In this document: in pieces, positions 26,269 through 34,844 of the stretch
Position numbering within the stretch: position 1 is the first letter of the stretch
Layout of the letters: every line of letters begins with the position of its first letter
Assembly (NCBI RefSeq): GCF_028475105.1
Contig: NZ_CP116936.1
Span: 5,021,501 to 5,085,500, forward strand
DNA: 64,000 nt
Direction of reading: 5' to 3'
From: Micromonospora sp. LH3U1
GTDB taxonomy: Bacteria; Actinomycetota; Actinomycetes; Mycobacteriales; Micromonosporaceae
The notes under the pieces: model-generated
What the model was told of the DNA's origin: nothing
Databases searched by the model: none
The model's input: only the letters and a program-made list of their open reading frames with translations
Program-made: the position numbers and the translations under genes

Positions 26269-26371
26269 CCAACCAGGACAAAACCGTTGCGTTCAGCGTT
26301 CAACCCCTGGATCACGGAGCCCGGTGAGTCCCGGTGCCCAGGCCCACCCCTCAAGGACACCCCTACTGCGC

Positions 26372-26440
26372 CGATCTTGCAGTTCCGGTCGCCTAAATGC
26401 GGGGAATGCCCCTTACGCCGGGGCAGCAACTGCAAGATCG
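26372..26440. repeat. Inverted-repeat element, 13-base perfect arms
   Basis: The arms cgatcttgcagtt (26372-26384) and aactgcaagatcg (26428-26440) are perfect. The 43-base centre contains its own gcccc/ggggc hairpin, so the whole could fold as a two-level stem. Confidence 0.7.
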
Positions 26441-26458
26441 CGCAAGCGGCGATCTCGA

Positions 26459-26543
26459 CCCCCGTCGATCATGGAGTAGTGGTGCCCGGTTGGCGTTATG
26501 ACGAGTATTTTGTCGCCCACCACAAGTCCTTGATCGACGGGGG
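26459..26543. repeat. Inverted-repeat element, 13-base perfect arms
   Basis: The arms cccccgtcgatca (26459-26471) and tgatcgacggggg (26531-26543) are perfect, around a 59-base AT-richer centre. Confidence 0.7.
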
Positions 26544-26672
26544 CCGGGCGGGTTGACAGACGGGCGCGCACCTGACGCGTTGACTACCAGGATATTGCGC
26601 GATCTTGCCCCTCGGGACGGCGTGGCGGGGCTACACAGCGCGAGGCGACACGGTCCGCTCGGGGTGGAACGC

Positions 26673-26710
26673 GTCGAGCGCGACGCCCCGGGCGGGGTGT
26701 CGCGCTCGAC
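26673..26710 (-). terminator. Terminator of the SUF operon
   Basis: This perfect 12-base-pair stem (gtcgagcgcgac, 26673-26684, with gtcgcgctcgac, 26699-26710) has a further cccc/gggg pairing in the loop. It lies 23 bases beyond the stop of the last SUF gene. Confidence 0.8.
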
Positions 26711-26732
26711 GGGAGGAACCGACCAGGTCGGG

Positions 26733-27194
26733 TCAGACGTTGAAGCCGAGGGAACGAAGCTGGTCCCGACCCTCGTCAGTGATCTTGTCCGGGCCCCACG
26801 GCGGGAGCCACACCCAGTTGATCCGGATGTCGTTGACCAGGCCGCCGCCGGGGCCGGTGGTCAGCGCCTGCCGGGTCTGGTCCTCGATGACGTCGGTCAA
26901 CGGGCAGGCCGCCGAGGTGAGCGTCATGTCCAGGGTCGCGACGTTCTCGTCGTCGACGTGCACGCCGTACACCAGGCCCAGGTCGACCACGTTGATGCCG
27001 AGTTCCGGGTCGACGACGTCCTTCATCGCCTCTTCGACGTCGGCGATCATGGCCTTGCTGACGCCACCCGCCGGGGCGGCGGCGTCGCCATCCGGCGTCA
27101 CGGCACCGTCGGTCGTCACGGCGTCGGTCTGCGGCGCCGCGGTGGCGTCACCGACCTCCGGCGTCGCTGCGGTAGCGGTGTTCTCGCTGCTCAT
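26733..27194 (-). CDS. SufT-like metal-sulfur cluster assembly factor (DUF59/MIP18)
   Basis: This 153-residue protein has a flexible Ala/Thr-rich N-terminal 45 residues followed by a DUF59 domain with DVVDPELGINVVDLGLVYGV and the conserved cysteine in LTSAACPLTD. It acts in maturing Fe-S proteins, probably passing clusters to targets. ATG 27194 overlaps the sufU stop in ATGA, so this is the last coupled gene of the operon. In other actinobacteria this gene also closes the SUF operon. Confidence 0.92.
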   Translation of the reverse strand: MSSENTATAATPEVGDATAAPQTDAVTTDGAVTPDGDAAAPAGGVSKAMIADVEEAMKDVVDPELGINVVDLGLVYGVHVDDENVATLDMTLTSAACPLTDVIEDQTRQALTTGPGGGLVNDIRINWVWLPPWGPDKITDEGRDQLRSLGFNV

Positions 27195-27664
27195 GCCTTC
27201 ACCTCCGGGCTCACGCCCACACCGGCGCGTGCCGCGGCGTCCTTGAACGCCATCCACGGCAGCAGCGCGCACTTGACCCGGGCGGGGTAGCGGGCCACAC
27301 CCGCGAAAGCCACCCCGTCACCGAGTACGTCCTCGTCGGGCGTGACCTGGCCACGTCCGGACATCAACTCCACGAACGCCTCGTGCACCTCGAAAGCTTC
27401 CCCGGCGCCCCGACCGCGCAGCAACTCGTGCAGCACGCTCGCCGAGGCCTGGCTGATCGAGCAGCCCATCCCGTCGTACGAGATGTCGTGCAGCACGGCG
27501 CCGTCGGTGGCCACCCGGACGGTGACCTCGTCACCGCAGGTGGGGTTGACGTGGTGCGCCTCCGCGACCCGGTCGCCCGCGTCGTCGGCGTCGCGCAGAC
27601 CACGCCCGTGCGGGCGCTTGTAGTGGTCCAGGATGATCTCCTGGTAGAGCTGGTCGAGCTGCAT
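27191..27664 (-). CDS. sufU: SufU-type Fe-S assembly protein
   Basis: This 157-residue protein has the three zinc/sulfur-binding cysteines of SufU: NPTCGDEV, MGCSISQASAS and ARVKCALLPW, plus the conserved Asp in CGD. SufU takes persulfide sulfur from SufS. ATG 27664 shares a base with the sufS stop (TGATG). Confidence 0.95.
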   Translation of the reverse strand: MQLDQLYQEIILDHYKRPHGRGLRDADDAGDRVAEAHHVNPTCGDEVTVRVATDGAVLHDISYDGMGCSISQASASVLHELLRGRGAGEAFEVHEAFVELMSGRGQVTPDEDVLGDGVAFAGVARYPARVKCALLPWMAFKDAAARAGVGVSPEVKA

Positions 27665-28968
27665 CAGTTGAACACCTTCCGCACCTGCTCCAGACCGGCC
27701 ACCAGAGCGTCGATCTCCTCGGTGGTGGTGTAGAGGTAGAACGAGGCCCGGGTCGTCGCCGGGACGCCGAACCGGTTGCACACCGGCTTGGCACAGTGGT
27801 GGCCCACGCGCACCTGCACGCCGAGCGAGTCGAGCACCTGACCCACGTCGTGCGGGTGTACGTCACCGAGCGCGAACGAGATGGTGCCACCCCGGCCCAC
27901 CGGCACGGTCGGGCCGAAGATCCGCAGGTCGGGCACCGAACCGAAGGCGTCCAGCGCGTACGCGGTCAGCTCCTTCTCGTGCCACTGGATGGCCTGCATC
28001 CCGATGCCGGTCAGGTAGTCGACCGCCGCGCCGAGCGCGACCGCCTCGGCGATCGGCGGGGTGCCCGCCTCGAATCGGGCCGGTGGCGCGGCGAACGTCG
28101 AGCGGGCCATGGTGACCGTCTCGATCATCGAACCGCCGCCGAAGACCGGCGGCATGGCCGCCAGCAGCTCGGCCCGGCCCCAGAGCACACCGATACCGGT
28201 CGGGGCGAGCATCTTGTGCCCGGTGAAGACGATGTAGTCGGCGTCCAGGTCGACCACGTCCATCGGCAGGTGCGGCACGGACTGCGAGCAGTCCAGCAGC
28301 AGCAGCGCCCCCACCTCGCGGACCCGCGCGGTGATCCGGGACGTGGCGTTGATCGTGCCGAGGATGTTCGACGTGTGCACCAGCGAGACGATCTTCGTCC
28401 GCTCGGTGACCAGGTCGTCGAGGCCCGACTCGTCCAGCCGGCCCTGATCGGTGACCGGGAACCAGCGCAGGGTCGCGCCGGTCCGCTCGCAGAGCAGCTG
28501 CCACGGGACGATGTTCGAGTGGTGCTCCATCTCGGAGATCACCACCTCGTCGCCCGGGCCGAGCCGGAACCGGGGGTCAGCGTCCGGACGCAGCGAGGCG
28601 TTGGAGAACGCGTACGCCACGATGTTGATCGCCTCGGTGGAGTTCTTGGTGAACACCACCTCGTCCGGGCTCGGGGCGTTGATGAACGCGGCGATCTTCG
28701 CCCGCGCCCCCTCGTACGCCTCGGTGGCCTCGGTGCCCAGGGTGTGCACCGAGCGCGACACGTTGGCGTTGTGCCGCGCGTAGTGCTCGTTCAACACGTC
28801 GAGCACCTGGCGGGGTTTGTGCGAGGTGTTGGCGCTGTCGAGGTAGACCAGCGGATGCCCGTTGATCTCCCGGTCCAGGATCGGGAAGTCGGCGCGGACG
28901 CGGGCCACGTCGAACCGCGGCACGTCGTCGTACTGGGGCATCCCCGGCGGAATCGCGATGCTGGTCAT
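27664..28968 (-). CDS. sufS: Cysteine desulfurase SufS
   Basis: This 434-residue PLP enzyme carries the PLP lysine in FTGHKMLAPTGIGVLWG, the active-site cysteine in RVGHHCAKPV, and the substrate-binding RFEAGTPPI. It releases sulfur from cysteine for SufU and SufBCD. It starts at ATG 28968, 20 bases after the end of sufC, and is directly coupled to sufU. Confidence 0.96.
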   Translation of the reverse strand: MTSIAIPPGMPQYDDVPRFDVARVRADFPILDREINGHPLVYLDSANTSHKPRQVLDVLNEHYARHNANVSRSVHTLGTEATEAYEGARAKIAAFINAPSPDEVVFTKNSTEAINIVAYAFSNASLRPDADPRFRLGPGDEVVISEMEHHSNIVPWQLLCERTGATLRWFPVTDQGRLDESGLDDLVTERTKIVSLVHTSNILGTINATSRITARVREVGALLLLDCSQSVPHLPMDVVDLDADYIVFTGHKMLAPTGIGVLWGRAELLAAMPPVFGGGSMIETVTMARSTFAAPPARFEAGTPPIAEAVALGAAVDYLTGIGMQAIQWHEKELTAYALDAFGSVPDLRIFGPTVPVGRGGTISFALGDVHPHDVGQVLDSLGVQVRVGHHCAKPVCNRFGVPATTRASFYLYTTTEEIDALVAGLEQVRKVFN

Positions 28969-28988
28969 CTCGGCAGCGCCTCTCTCGC

Positions 28989-29762
28989 TCAGGCCTGGGC
29001 CGTGCCGGCCCCGGCGGCGTACCGCTCGTAGCCCTCGGCCTCGAGCTTGTCGGCCAGCTCCGGGCCGCCCTGCTCGACGATCCGGCCGGCGATGAACACG
29101 TGCACGAAGTCCGGCTTGATGTAGCGCAGGATCCGCGTGTAGTGGGTGATCAGCAGCACGCCGGTGTCGCCGTTGTCGCGGACCCGGTTGACGCCCTCGC
29201 TGACCACGCGCAGCGCGTCGACGTCGAGGCCGGAGTCGGTCTCGTCGAGGATCGCGATCTTCGGCTTGAGCAGCTCCAGCTGGACGATCTCGTGCCGCTT
29301 CTTCTCACCGCCGGAGAAGCCCTCGTTGACGTTGCGCTGGGCGAACGCCGGGTCCATCTGGAGCCGCTCCATCGCCCCGCGCAGCTCGCCACCCCAGGTG
29401 CGCAGCTTCGGCGCCTCGCCGTCGATGGCGGTCTTCGCGGTCCGCAGGAAGTTCGCCACCGAGACGCCGGGCACCTCGACCGGGTACTGCATGGCCAGGA
29501 AGAGGCCGGCGCGGGCCCGCTCGTCGACGGTCATGGCGAGCACGTCCTCGCCGTCGAGGGTCACCGAGCCGCCGGTGATCTCGTACTTGGGGTGACCGGC
29601 GACCGAGTACGCCAGGGTGGACTTGCCGGAGCCGTTCGGGCCCATGATCGCGTGCGTCTCACCCGACTTCACGGTCAGGTCGACACCGGCCAGGATCGGC
29701 TTGAGCTCACCCTCGGGCAGCTTGACCGACACCTTCAGGTCGCGGATCTCCAGGGTGCTCAT
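28989..29762 (-). CDS. sufC: Fe-S assembly ATPase SufC
   Basis: This 257-residue cytoplasmic ABC ATPase has Walker A GPNGSGKSTL, the SufC-specific signature EGFSGGEKKRHEIVQL and Walker B IAILDETDSGLDVDAL. It drives conformational change in the SufBCD scaffold. The ATG shares one base with the stop of the Rieske gene (TAATG). Confidence 0.96.
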   Translation of the reverse strand: MSTLEIRDLKVSVKLPEGELKPILAGVDLTVKSGETHAIMGPNGSGKSTLAYSVAGHPKYEITGGSVTLDGEDVLAMTVDERARAGLFLAMQYPVEVPGVSVANFLRTAKTAIDGEAPKLRTWGGELRGAMERLQMDPAFAQRNVNEGFSGGEKKRHEIVQLELLKPKIAILDETDSGLDVDALRVVSEGVNRVRDNGDTGVLLITHYTRILRYIKPDFVHVFIAGRIVEQGGPELADKLEAEGYERYAAGAGTAQA

Positions 29763-30088
29763 TATCGGGTCACTCCATTACTCGGCGTCAGGCTGAGGTA
29801 GATGTCGCCGTCGCGGACTTCGACGGGATAAACGGGGACGGGTTCGGTGGCCGGGAGCCCGGAGGGCTGCCCGGTGCGCAGGTCGAAGCGCGAGCCGTGC
29901 AGCCAGCACTCGAGTGTGCAGCCGTCGACCTCACCCTCGGAGAGGGCGACCGAGGCGTGCGAGCACTCGTCGTAGGCGGCGTAGAAGTTGCCGTCCTCGC
30001 CGTGCACCAGCGCGATCGGGGTGCCGTCGACGTCCGCGCTGATCGCGGTGCCCTTCGGCACGTCCTCGGCGGAGCAGATCCGGATCAT
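29762..30088 (-). CDS. Rieske-type [2Fe-2S] ferredoxin in the SUF operon
   Basis: This 108-residue protein has both Rieske ligand pairs, CSHASVAL and CWLHGSRFD, as in dioxygenase ferredoxin subunits. ATG 30088 shares a base with the sufD stop, and its own stop overlaps the sufC start, so it is fully embedded in the operon. This placement is common in actinobacteria. It probably supplies electrons for cluster assembly or acts as a first client; that is inferred. No dioxygenase component is present. Confidence 0.93.
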   Translation of the reverse strand: MIRICSAEDVPKGTAISADVDGTPIALVHGEDGNFYAAYDECSHASVALSEGEVDGCTLECWLHGSRFDLRTGQPSGLPATEPVPVYPVEVRDGDIYLSLTPSNGVTR

Positions 30089-31236
30089 CAGGCGCCCGCC
30101 TTGGTGAGCCGGGCCTCGATCGCGTCGCCGAGGCGCTCGCGCAGCGACTCCACCGGGATCTTGTTGATCAGCTCGGCGAAGAAGCCACGGACCACCAGGC
30201 GGCGGGCTTCGCTCTCCGGGATGCCGCGGGCCATCAGGTAGAACAGCTGCTCGTCGTCGAAGCGGCCGGTCGCGCTGGCGTGGCCGGCGCCGGCAATCTC
30301 GCCGGTTTCGATCTCGAGATTGGGTACGGAGTCCGCACGCGCGCCGTCGGTGAGCAGCAGGTTCCGGTTGATCTCGTACGTGTCGGTGCCGGTCGCCTCG
30401 GCCCGGATCAGCACGTCGCCCACCCAGACGGTGTGGGCGTCCGCGCCCTGCAGAGCGCCCCGGTAGCCGACGTAGCTGCGGCAGTCCGGGACGGTGTGGT
30501 CGACGAGCTGCCGGTGCTCCAGGTGCTGACCGGAGTCGGCGAAGTAGACGCCGTACAGCTCGGCCTCGCCACCCCGACCGGTGTATTCCACCGAGGTGAA
30601 CTGCCGCACCAGGTCGCCACCGAGGGAGACCTGGATGTGGATGACCCGGGCGTCCCGACCCAGCTTGATCGTGACGTGCTGCGCCTGGACCGTGTCCTCG
30701 GCCCAGTCGGCGATCGTGACCAGGGTCAGCTTCGCGCCGTCGCCGACCAGCACCTCGACGTTGTCGGCCAGCGTGGCCGAGCCCTCCTGGGAGAACACGA
30801 CCGTGGCCTCCGCGAACCGACCAACCTGGACCTGGGTCCGGGCGAAGGAAAGCTCCTCGGGGTACGCGCCCAGCAGCCGGACGATCGCCGCCTCGGACAC
30901 CACCGCCTCGGCCGCCACCTCGACCAGCGCGACCCGCGCCGCGCCGCCGTGGGCCAGCGCGCTGACCCGGTCGGTCGGCACCGACGCGGACGCGACGCTG
31001 GCGTCGGTCGGCTCGACGAGTCGCACCGACACCCCGGCCGGCAGGCCCGGGTGCTCGATGGTGACGCCCCGGCCGGTGGCGGCTGAGGTGTCCGCCGTGG
31101 CCAGGCCGCGGAGGCGCTTGAGCGGGGTGAAACGCCACTCCTCCTCCAGGCCGGTGAGGGCCGGGAAGTCGGCGACGTCGTACGAGCGCAGCGCCTGCGA
31201 CTTGGTGCTGGGCGGCGCGGAAGCCTGGGTAGTCAT
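30088..31236 (-). CDS. sufD: Fe-S scaffold component SufD
   Basis: This 382-residue protein has the parallel beta-helix core of the SufB/SufD family and the C-terminal GAGHASATGRFDDEQLFYLM with a conserved His. It pairs with SufB and binds SufC. It begins 61 bases after the end of sufB. Confidence 0.95.
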   Translation of the reverse strand: MTTQASAPPSTKSQALRSYDVADFPALTGLEEEWRFTPLKRLRGLATADTSAATGRGVTIEHPGLPAGVSVRLVEPTDASVASASVPTDRVSALAHGGAARVALVEVAAEAVVSEAAIVRLLGAYPEELSFARTQVQVGRFAEATVVFSQEGSATLADNVEVLVGDGAKLTLVTIADWAEDTVQAQHVTIKLGRDARVIHIQVSLGGDLVRQFTSVEYTGRGGEAELYGVYFADSGQHLEHRQLVDHTVPDCRSYVGYRGALQGADAHTVWVGDVLIRAEATGTDTYEINRNLLLTDGARADSVPNLEIETGEIAGAGHASATGRFDDEQLFYLMARGIPESEARRLVVRGFFAELINKIPVESLRERLGDAIEARLTKAGA

Positions 31237-31297
31237 GTCTTCCTTGGTCTGTTCTGCAACGACGGTGTCTGGTGCTTGGACGGCGGGGCGGGCGGCG

Positions 31298-32728
31298 TCA
31301 GCCGACCGCGCCCTCCATCTGGAGCTCGATCAGGCGGTTGAGCTCCAGGGCGTACTCCATCGGGAGCTCCTTGGCGATCGGCTCGATGAAGCCGCGCACG
31401 ATCATGGCCATCGCCTCGTCCTCGCTCAGGCCCCGGCTCATCAGGTAGAAGAGCTGGTCGTCACTGATCTTGGAGACGGTGGCCTCGTGCCCCATCGACA
31501 CGTCGTCCTCGCGGATGTCGACGTACGGGTAGGTGTCCGAGCGGGAGATGGTGTCGACCAGCAGCGCGTCGCACTTGACCGTGCTCCGGCTGTGGTGCGA
31601 ACCCTCCAGCACCTGCACCAGACCCCGGTACGAGGTGCGGCCGCCGCCCCTGGCGATCGACTTGGAGATGATCGTCGAGGAGGTGTGCGGCGCGGCGTGC
31701 ACCATCTTGGCGCCGGCGTCCTGGTGCTGACCCTCGCCGGCCATCGCCACCGAGAGCACCTCGCCCTTGGCGTGCTCGCCAGTCATGTAGACCGCCGGGT
31801 ACTTCATGGTCACCTTGGAGCCGATGTTGCCGTCGACCCATTCCATGGTCGCGCCCTCGTGGCAGACGGCGCGCTTGGTGACCAGGTTGTAGACGTTGTT
31901 CGACCAGTTCTGGATGGTCGTGTAGCGGCAGCGCGCGTTCTTCTTGACGATGATCTCCACGACCGCGCTGTGCAGCGAGTCGGAGGAGTAGAGCGGCGCG
32001 GTGCAACCCTCGACGTAGTGCACGTACGCACCCTCGTCGACGATGATCAGCGTCCGCTCGAACTGACCCATGTTCTCCGTGTTGATCCGGAAGTAGGCCT
32101 GCAGCGGGATCTCCACCTGCACACCCTTCGGCACGTAGATGAACGAGCCACCGGACCACACGGAGGTGTTCAGCGCGGCGAACTTGTTGTCGCCGACCGG
32201 GATCACCGTGCCGAAGTACTCCTTGAAGACGTCCTCGTGCTCGCGCAGCGCCGTGTCGGTGTCCAGGAAGAGAACTCCCTGCTCCTCAAGGTCCTCACGG
32301 ATCTTGTGGTAGACGACCTCGGACTCGTACTGCGCGGCGACACCGGCGACCAGGCGCTGCTTCTCCGCCTCCGGGATGCCCAGCCGGTCGTAGGTGTTCT
32401 TGATGTCCTCGGGCAGGTCCTCCCAGCTGGTGGCCTGCTTCTCGGTCGACCGCACGAAGTACTTGATGTTGTCGAAGTCGATCCCGCTGAGGTCCGCGCC
32501 CCAGGCCGGCATCGGCTTACGGCCGAACAGCCGCAGGCCCTTCAGCCGCAGGTCGAGCATCCACGCCGGCTCGCTCTTCTTGGCCGAGATGTCCCGCACC
32601 ACCGCCTCGTTGATGCCGCGCTGGGCGACCGCCCCGGCGGCGTCCGGGTCGGACCAGCCGTACTCGTACCGGCCCAGGGCGGCAAGCTGCTCTTCCTGGG
32701 TCAGGGGCTGGACGATCTGCTCGGTCAT
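31298..32728 (-). CDS. sufB: Fe-S scaffold component SufB
   Basis: This 476-residue protein has the SufB-specific YVEGCTAPLYSSDSLHSAV, WSGGSFIYVPKGVQ and the C-terminal KISDDQLFYLMSRGLSEDEA. The cysteine in EGCTAP and later Cys/Glu residues are thought to hold the nascent cluster. ATG 32728 overlaps the regulator stop in ATGA, so the regulator and scaffold are cotranslated. Confidence 0.96.
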   Translation of the reverse strand: MTEQIVQPLTQEEQLAALGRYEYGWSDPDAAGAVAQRGINEAVVRDISAKKSEPAWMLDLRLKGLRLFGRKPMPAWGADLSGIDFDNIKYFVRSTEKQATSWEDLPEDIKNTYDRLGIPEAEKQRLVAGVAAQYESEVVYHKIREDLEEQGVLFLDTDTALREHEDVFKEYFGTVIPVGDNKFAALNTSVWSGGSFIYVPKGVQVEIPLQAYFRINTENMGQFERTLIIVDEGAYVHYVEGCTAPLYSSDSLHSAVVEIIVKKNARCRYTTIQNWSNNVYNLVTKRAVCHEGATMEWVDGNIGSKVTMKYPAVYMTGEHAKGEVLSVAMAGEGQHQDAGAKMVHAAPHTSSTIISKSIARGGGRTSYRGLVQVLEGSHHSRSTVKCDALLVDTISRSDTYPYVDIREDDVSMGHEATVSKISDDQLFYLMSRGLSEDEAMAMIVRGFIEPIAKELPMEYALELNRLIELQMEGAVG

Positions 32729-33525
32729 CTATCTGTCCTCACAGTGGTGACGGGATTACCGGATTGAGCACGGCCCGGCTGGGTCGGGATGTGCGTGGTG
32801 CACACCCCGTCGCCGTGCGCGATGGTGGCCAGGCGCTGCACGTGGGTGCCGACCAGACGGGAAATCACCGCGGTCTCGGCCTCGCACAGCTGGGGAAACT
32901 CGGCGGCCACGTGCGCCACCGGGCAGTGGTGCTGGCAGAGCTGACCACCGGAGGCGATCGTGGTCGCGTTGGCAGCGTAACCCTCGGCGCTGAGCGCTGC
33001 GGCGAGTGCCTCGGCTCGCGCCAGGGGGTCGTCGCCGGCGTCCTCCAGTGCCGCCTGACAGCGGGACTCGAGGGCGGACACCTGCTCGGTGGCGAACGCC
33101 TCGACCGCGTCCGAGCCGCCGCTGCGGGCGATCCAACGCAGCGCGGCGGTGGCCATGTTGTCGTAGTGGTGGGTGCCACAGCGGACCCGGGCGGCCTCGG
33201 TCAGCATGAACACCTTGGCCGGGCGCCCCCGACCACGGCTGCCCTGCACGGTCTGCTCGCGGGCGTACACGTCACCGTCGGCGAGCATCGCGTCCAGGTG
33301 TCGGCGGATCGCCGCCGGGCTGAGCCCGAGGGCCACGCCGAGCTGCGCGGCGGTGGTGGCCCCCCGCTCCAGCAGCAACTGGGTGACCCGGTCCCGCGTG
33401 GAGATCTCGGCCGCAGCGGCAGAGCCGAGGGCGGCCGACGTGGTCACGACAGGCGCGGACGCGGACGCACCGACGGCCGGAACAGCCGTCGGCTGGTGCC
33501 CGGAGAGCGCCGCCGCGTTTTTCAC
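32725..33525 (-). CDS. sufR: SufR-like Fe-S sensing transcriptional regulator
   Basis: This 266-residue protein has an N-terminal low-complexity 40 residues, a winged helix (RGATTAAQLGVALGLSPAAI, then RRHLDAML), and a C-terminal cysteine cluster CQHHCPVAH with further cysteines at CEAE and VCTTH, matching the cluster-binding site of SufR. It should repress the operon when Fe-S supply is adequate. It is the first gene and overlaps sufB by 4 bases. Confidence 0.92.
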   Translation of the reverse strand: MKNAAALSGHQPTAVPAVGASASAPVVTTSAALGSAAAAEISTRDRVTQLLLERGATTAAQLGVALGLSPAAIRRHLDAMLADGDVYAREQTVQGSRGRGRPAKVFMLTEAARVRCGTHHYDNMATAALRWIARSGGSDAVEAFATEQVSALESRCQAALEDAGDDPLARAEALAAALSAEGYAANATTIASGGQLCQHHCPVAHVAAEFPQLCEAETAVISRLVGTHVQRLATIAHGDGVCTTHIPTQPGRAQSGNPVTTVRTDR

Positions 33526-33641
33526 AACGCCAACGTTACGTAATTACCCGGAGGGTCGCAAACCCAGGCCCCGGTGATCCGAACCACCGAGCCGACGGAG
33601 TCGAACGAACCTCGATCACTACGGTGCGTAGGATTTGCGCC
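33526..33641. promoter_or_regulatory. Divergent promoter region of sufR operon and ctaA, with short palindromes
   Basis: These 116 bases separate two diverging genes. Just upstream of sufR lie two overlapping palindromes, ttacgtaa (33536-33543) and gtaattac (33540-33547), in an otherwise GC-rich stretch. They are candidate operator sites for SufR autoregulation, but I cannot match them to a proven SufR consensus. Confidence 0.4.
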
Positions 33642-34589
33642 GTGAACCGAATCGTCCGTCCGGTCTCCGGCACCCTGCTACGCCGCCTCGCGCTCGCCTC
33701 GATCATCGCGAACGTGGGCATCGTCGTCACCGGCGGGGCCGTCCGGTTGACCGCCTCGGGCCTCGGTTGCCCCACCTGGCCCCGGTGCACCGACGAGTCG
33801 TACGTCACCACGCCCGAGATGGGCGTGTACGGGGTGATCGAGTTCGGCAATCGGATGCTGACCTTCGCGGTGGGCCTGATCGCGCTGGCCACCCTGCTGG
33901 CCGTGCTGGCACACCGGCCGCGCCGCCCCGGCCTCCTGACGCTGGCCGTCGCGGTCTTCCTGGGCATTCCCGCGCAGGCGGTGATCGGTGGCATCACCGT
34001 GCTCACCAACCTCAACCCGTGGGTGGTCGGGCTGCACTTCCTCGCCTCGATGGCGGTGATCGCCGCCGCGTACGCCCTCTGGCGGCGCATCGGCGACCCG
34101 GACGGCCCGACCGTGGCGGTGGTGCCCACGCCGCTGCGCACGCTGGCCCGGGTCACCACCGGCGTCAGCGTCGCGGTGCTGGTCTTCGGCACCTGGGTCA
34201 CCGGCAGCGGCCCGCACGCCGGCGACCACGGCGCGGCCCGCAACGGGCTGGACCCGGAGTCGATCTCCCAGGTGCACGCGGACGGCGTCTTCCTGCTGAT
34301 CGGTCTCTCGGTGGCGCTGATCTTCGCGTTCCGGGCCGTCGGCGCACAGCGGGCCACCCGTGCCGCGATCGTCCTGGTCGCCGTGGAGCTGGGACAGGGT
34401 GTGATCGGCTTCGTGCAGTACTTCACCCATGTGCCGGCGCTCCTGGTCGGCGCACACATGCTCGGCTCCTGCCTGGTGCTGCTGGCCACCCTGTCGGTGC
34501 AGTGGTCGACCCGCGAGCGCCGCCCGGTCGCCCCGTCACCCGAGACCGTCCCCACCGACGACGCCACCCCGGTCCCGGTCACCGCCTGA
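33642..34589 (+). CDS. ctaA: Heme a synthase CtaA
   Basis: This protein of about 315 residues has eight membrane helices in two four-helix halves. The cysteine pair in SGLGCPTWPRCTDE lies in the first external loop, and heme-ligand histidines occur in GLHFLAS, VHADGVF and VGAHML. It converts heme O to heme A for cytochrome oxidase. GTG 33642 (after a possible ATG/GTG at 33624) suits the family start. The partner ctaB is about 1.8 kb downstream on the other strand. Confidence 0.94.
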   Translation: MNRIVRPVSGTLLRRLALASIIANVGIVVTGGAVRLTASGLGCPTWPRCTDESYVTTPEMGVYGVIEFGNRMLTFAVGLIALATLLAVLAHRPRRPGLLTLAVAVFLGIPAQAVIGGITVLTNLNPWVVGLHFLASMAVIAAAYALWRRIGDPDGPTVAVVPTPLRTLARVTTGVSVAVLVFGTWVTGSGPHAGDHGAARNGLDPESISQVHADGVFLLIGLSVALIFAFRAVGAQRATRAAIVLVAVELGQGVIGFVQYFTHVPALLVGAHMLGSCLVLLATLSVQWSTRERRPVAPSPETVPTDDATPVPVTA

Positions 34590-34628
34590 CATCACGCGGC
34601 GCCGCAGGCCGCGCGCCCCGCGCGCTGA

Positions 34629-34701
34629 AGATCGTGCGCGATCCCGGAAGTAGTGGCCTCACGCCGCCCCGATGCCACTCGATCCTGGATCGAGCACGAC
34701 C
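34629..34701. repeat. Dispersed intergenic inverted-repeat element, copy at ctaA 3' side
   Basis: This element of about 73 bases has imperfect arms gatcgtgcgcgatcc and ggatcgagcacgac and a centre containing gtagtggcctcac. The same order, inverted, occurs at 56652-56724, and a half copy lies at 26221-26268. It may also terminate ctaA. Confidence 0.7.
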
Positions 34702-34844
34702 TTGCCGGCCGACCACGACTCCTCCTCGCGACACACCGCCCGGGCGACGGGGTTCGAGACGGCAACCGACGCCGGCCCAGAATCCGCGCAACCCCGCCGA
34801 AGCCGAGACGAGGGGCAGGCGCGCGCGGCCAGGGCGTGGACGGC

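Larger units (their letters stand above)
25893..26732. other. 840-base non-coding region with a cluster of inverted-repeat elements
   Basis: I see no open frame with coding character here. The base composition is lower in GC than its neighbours, especially 26120-26610. It contains at least three hairpin-forming elements (26123-26186, 26372-26440, 26459-26543), a half copy of a dispersed element (26221-26268), and the terminator of the SUF operon at its right end. It separates two operons that read in the same direction. Confidence 0.7.

Noticed and set aside
26176..26556. Possible small gene in the 840-base gap
   Set aside because: The frame has no ribosome site, crosses several inverted repeats, and shows no codon bias like its neighbours.
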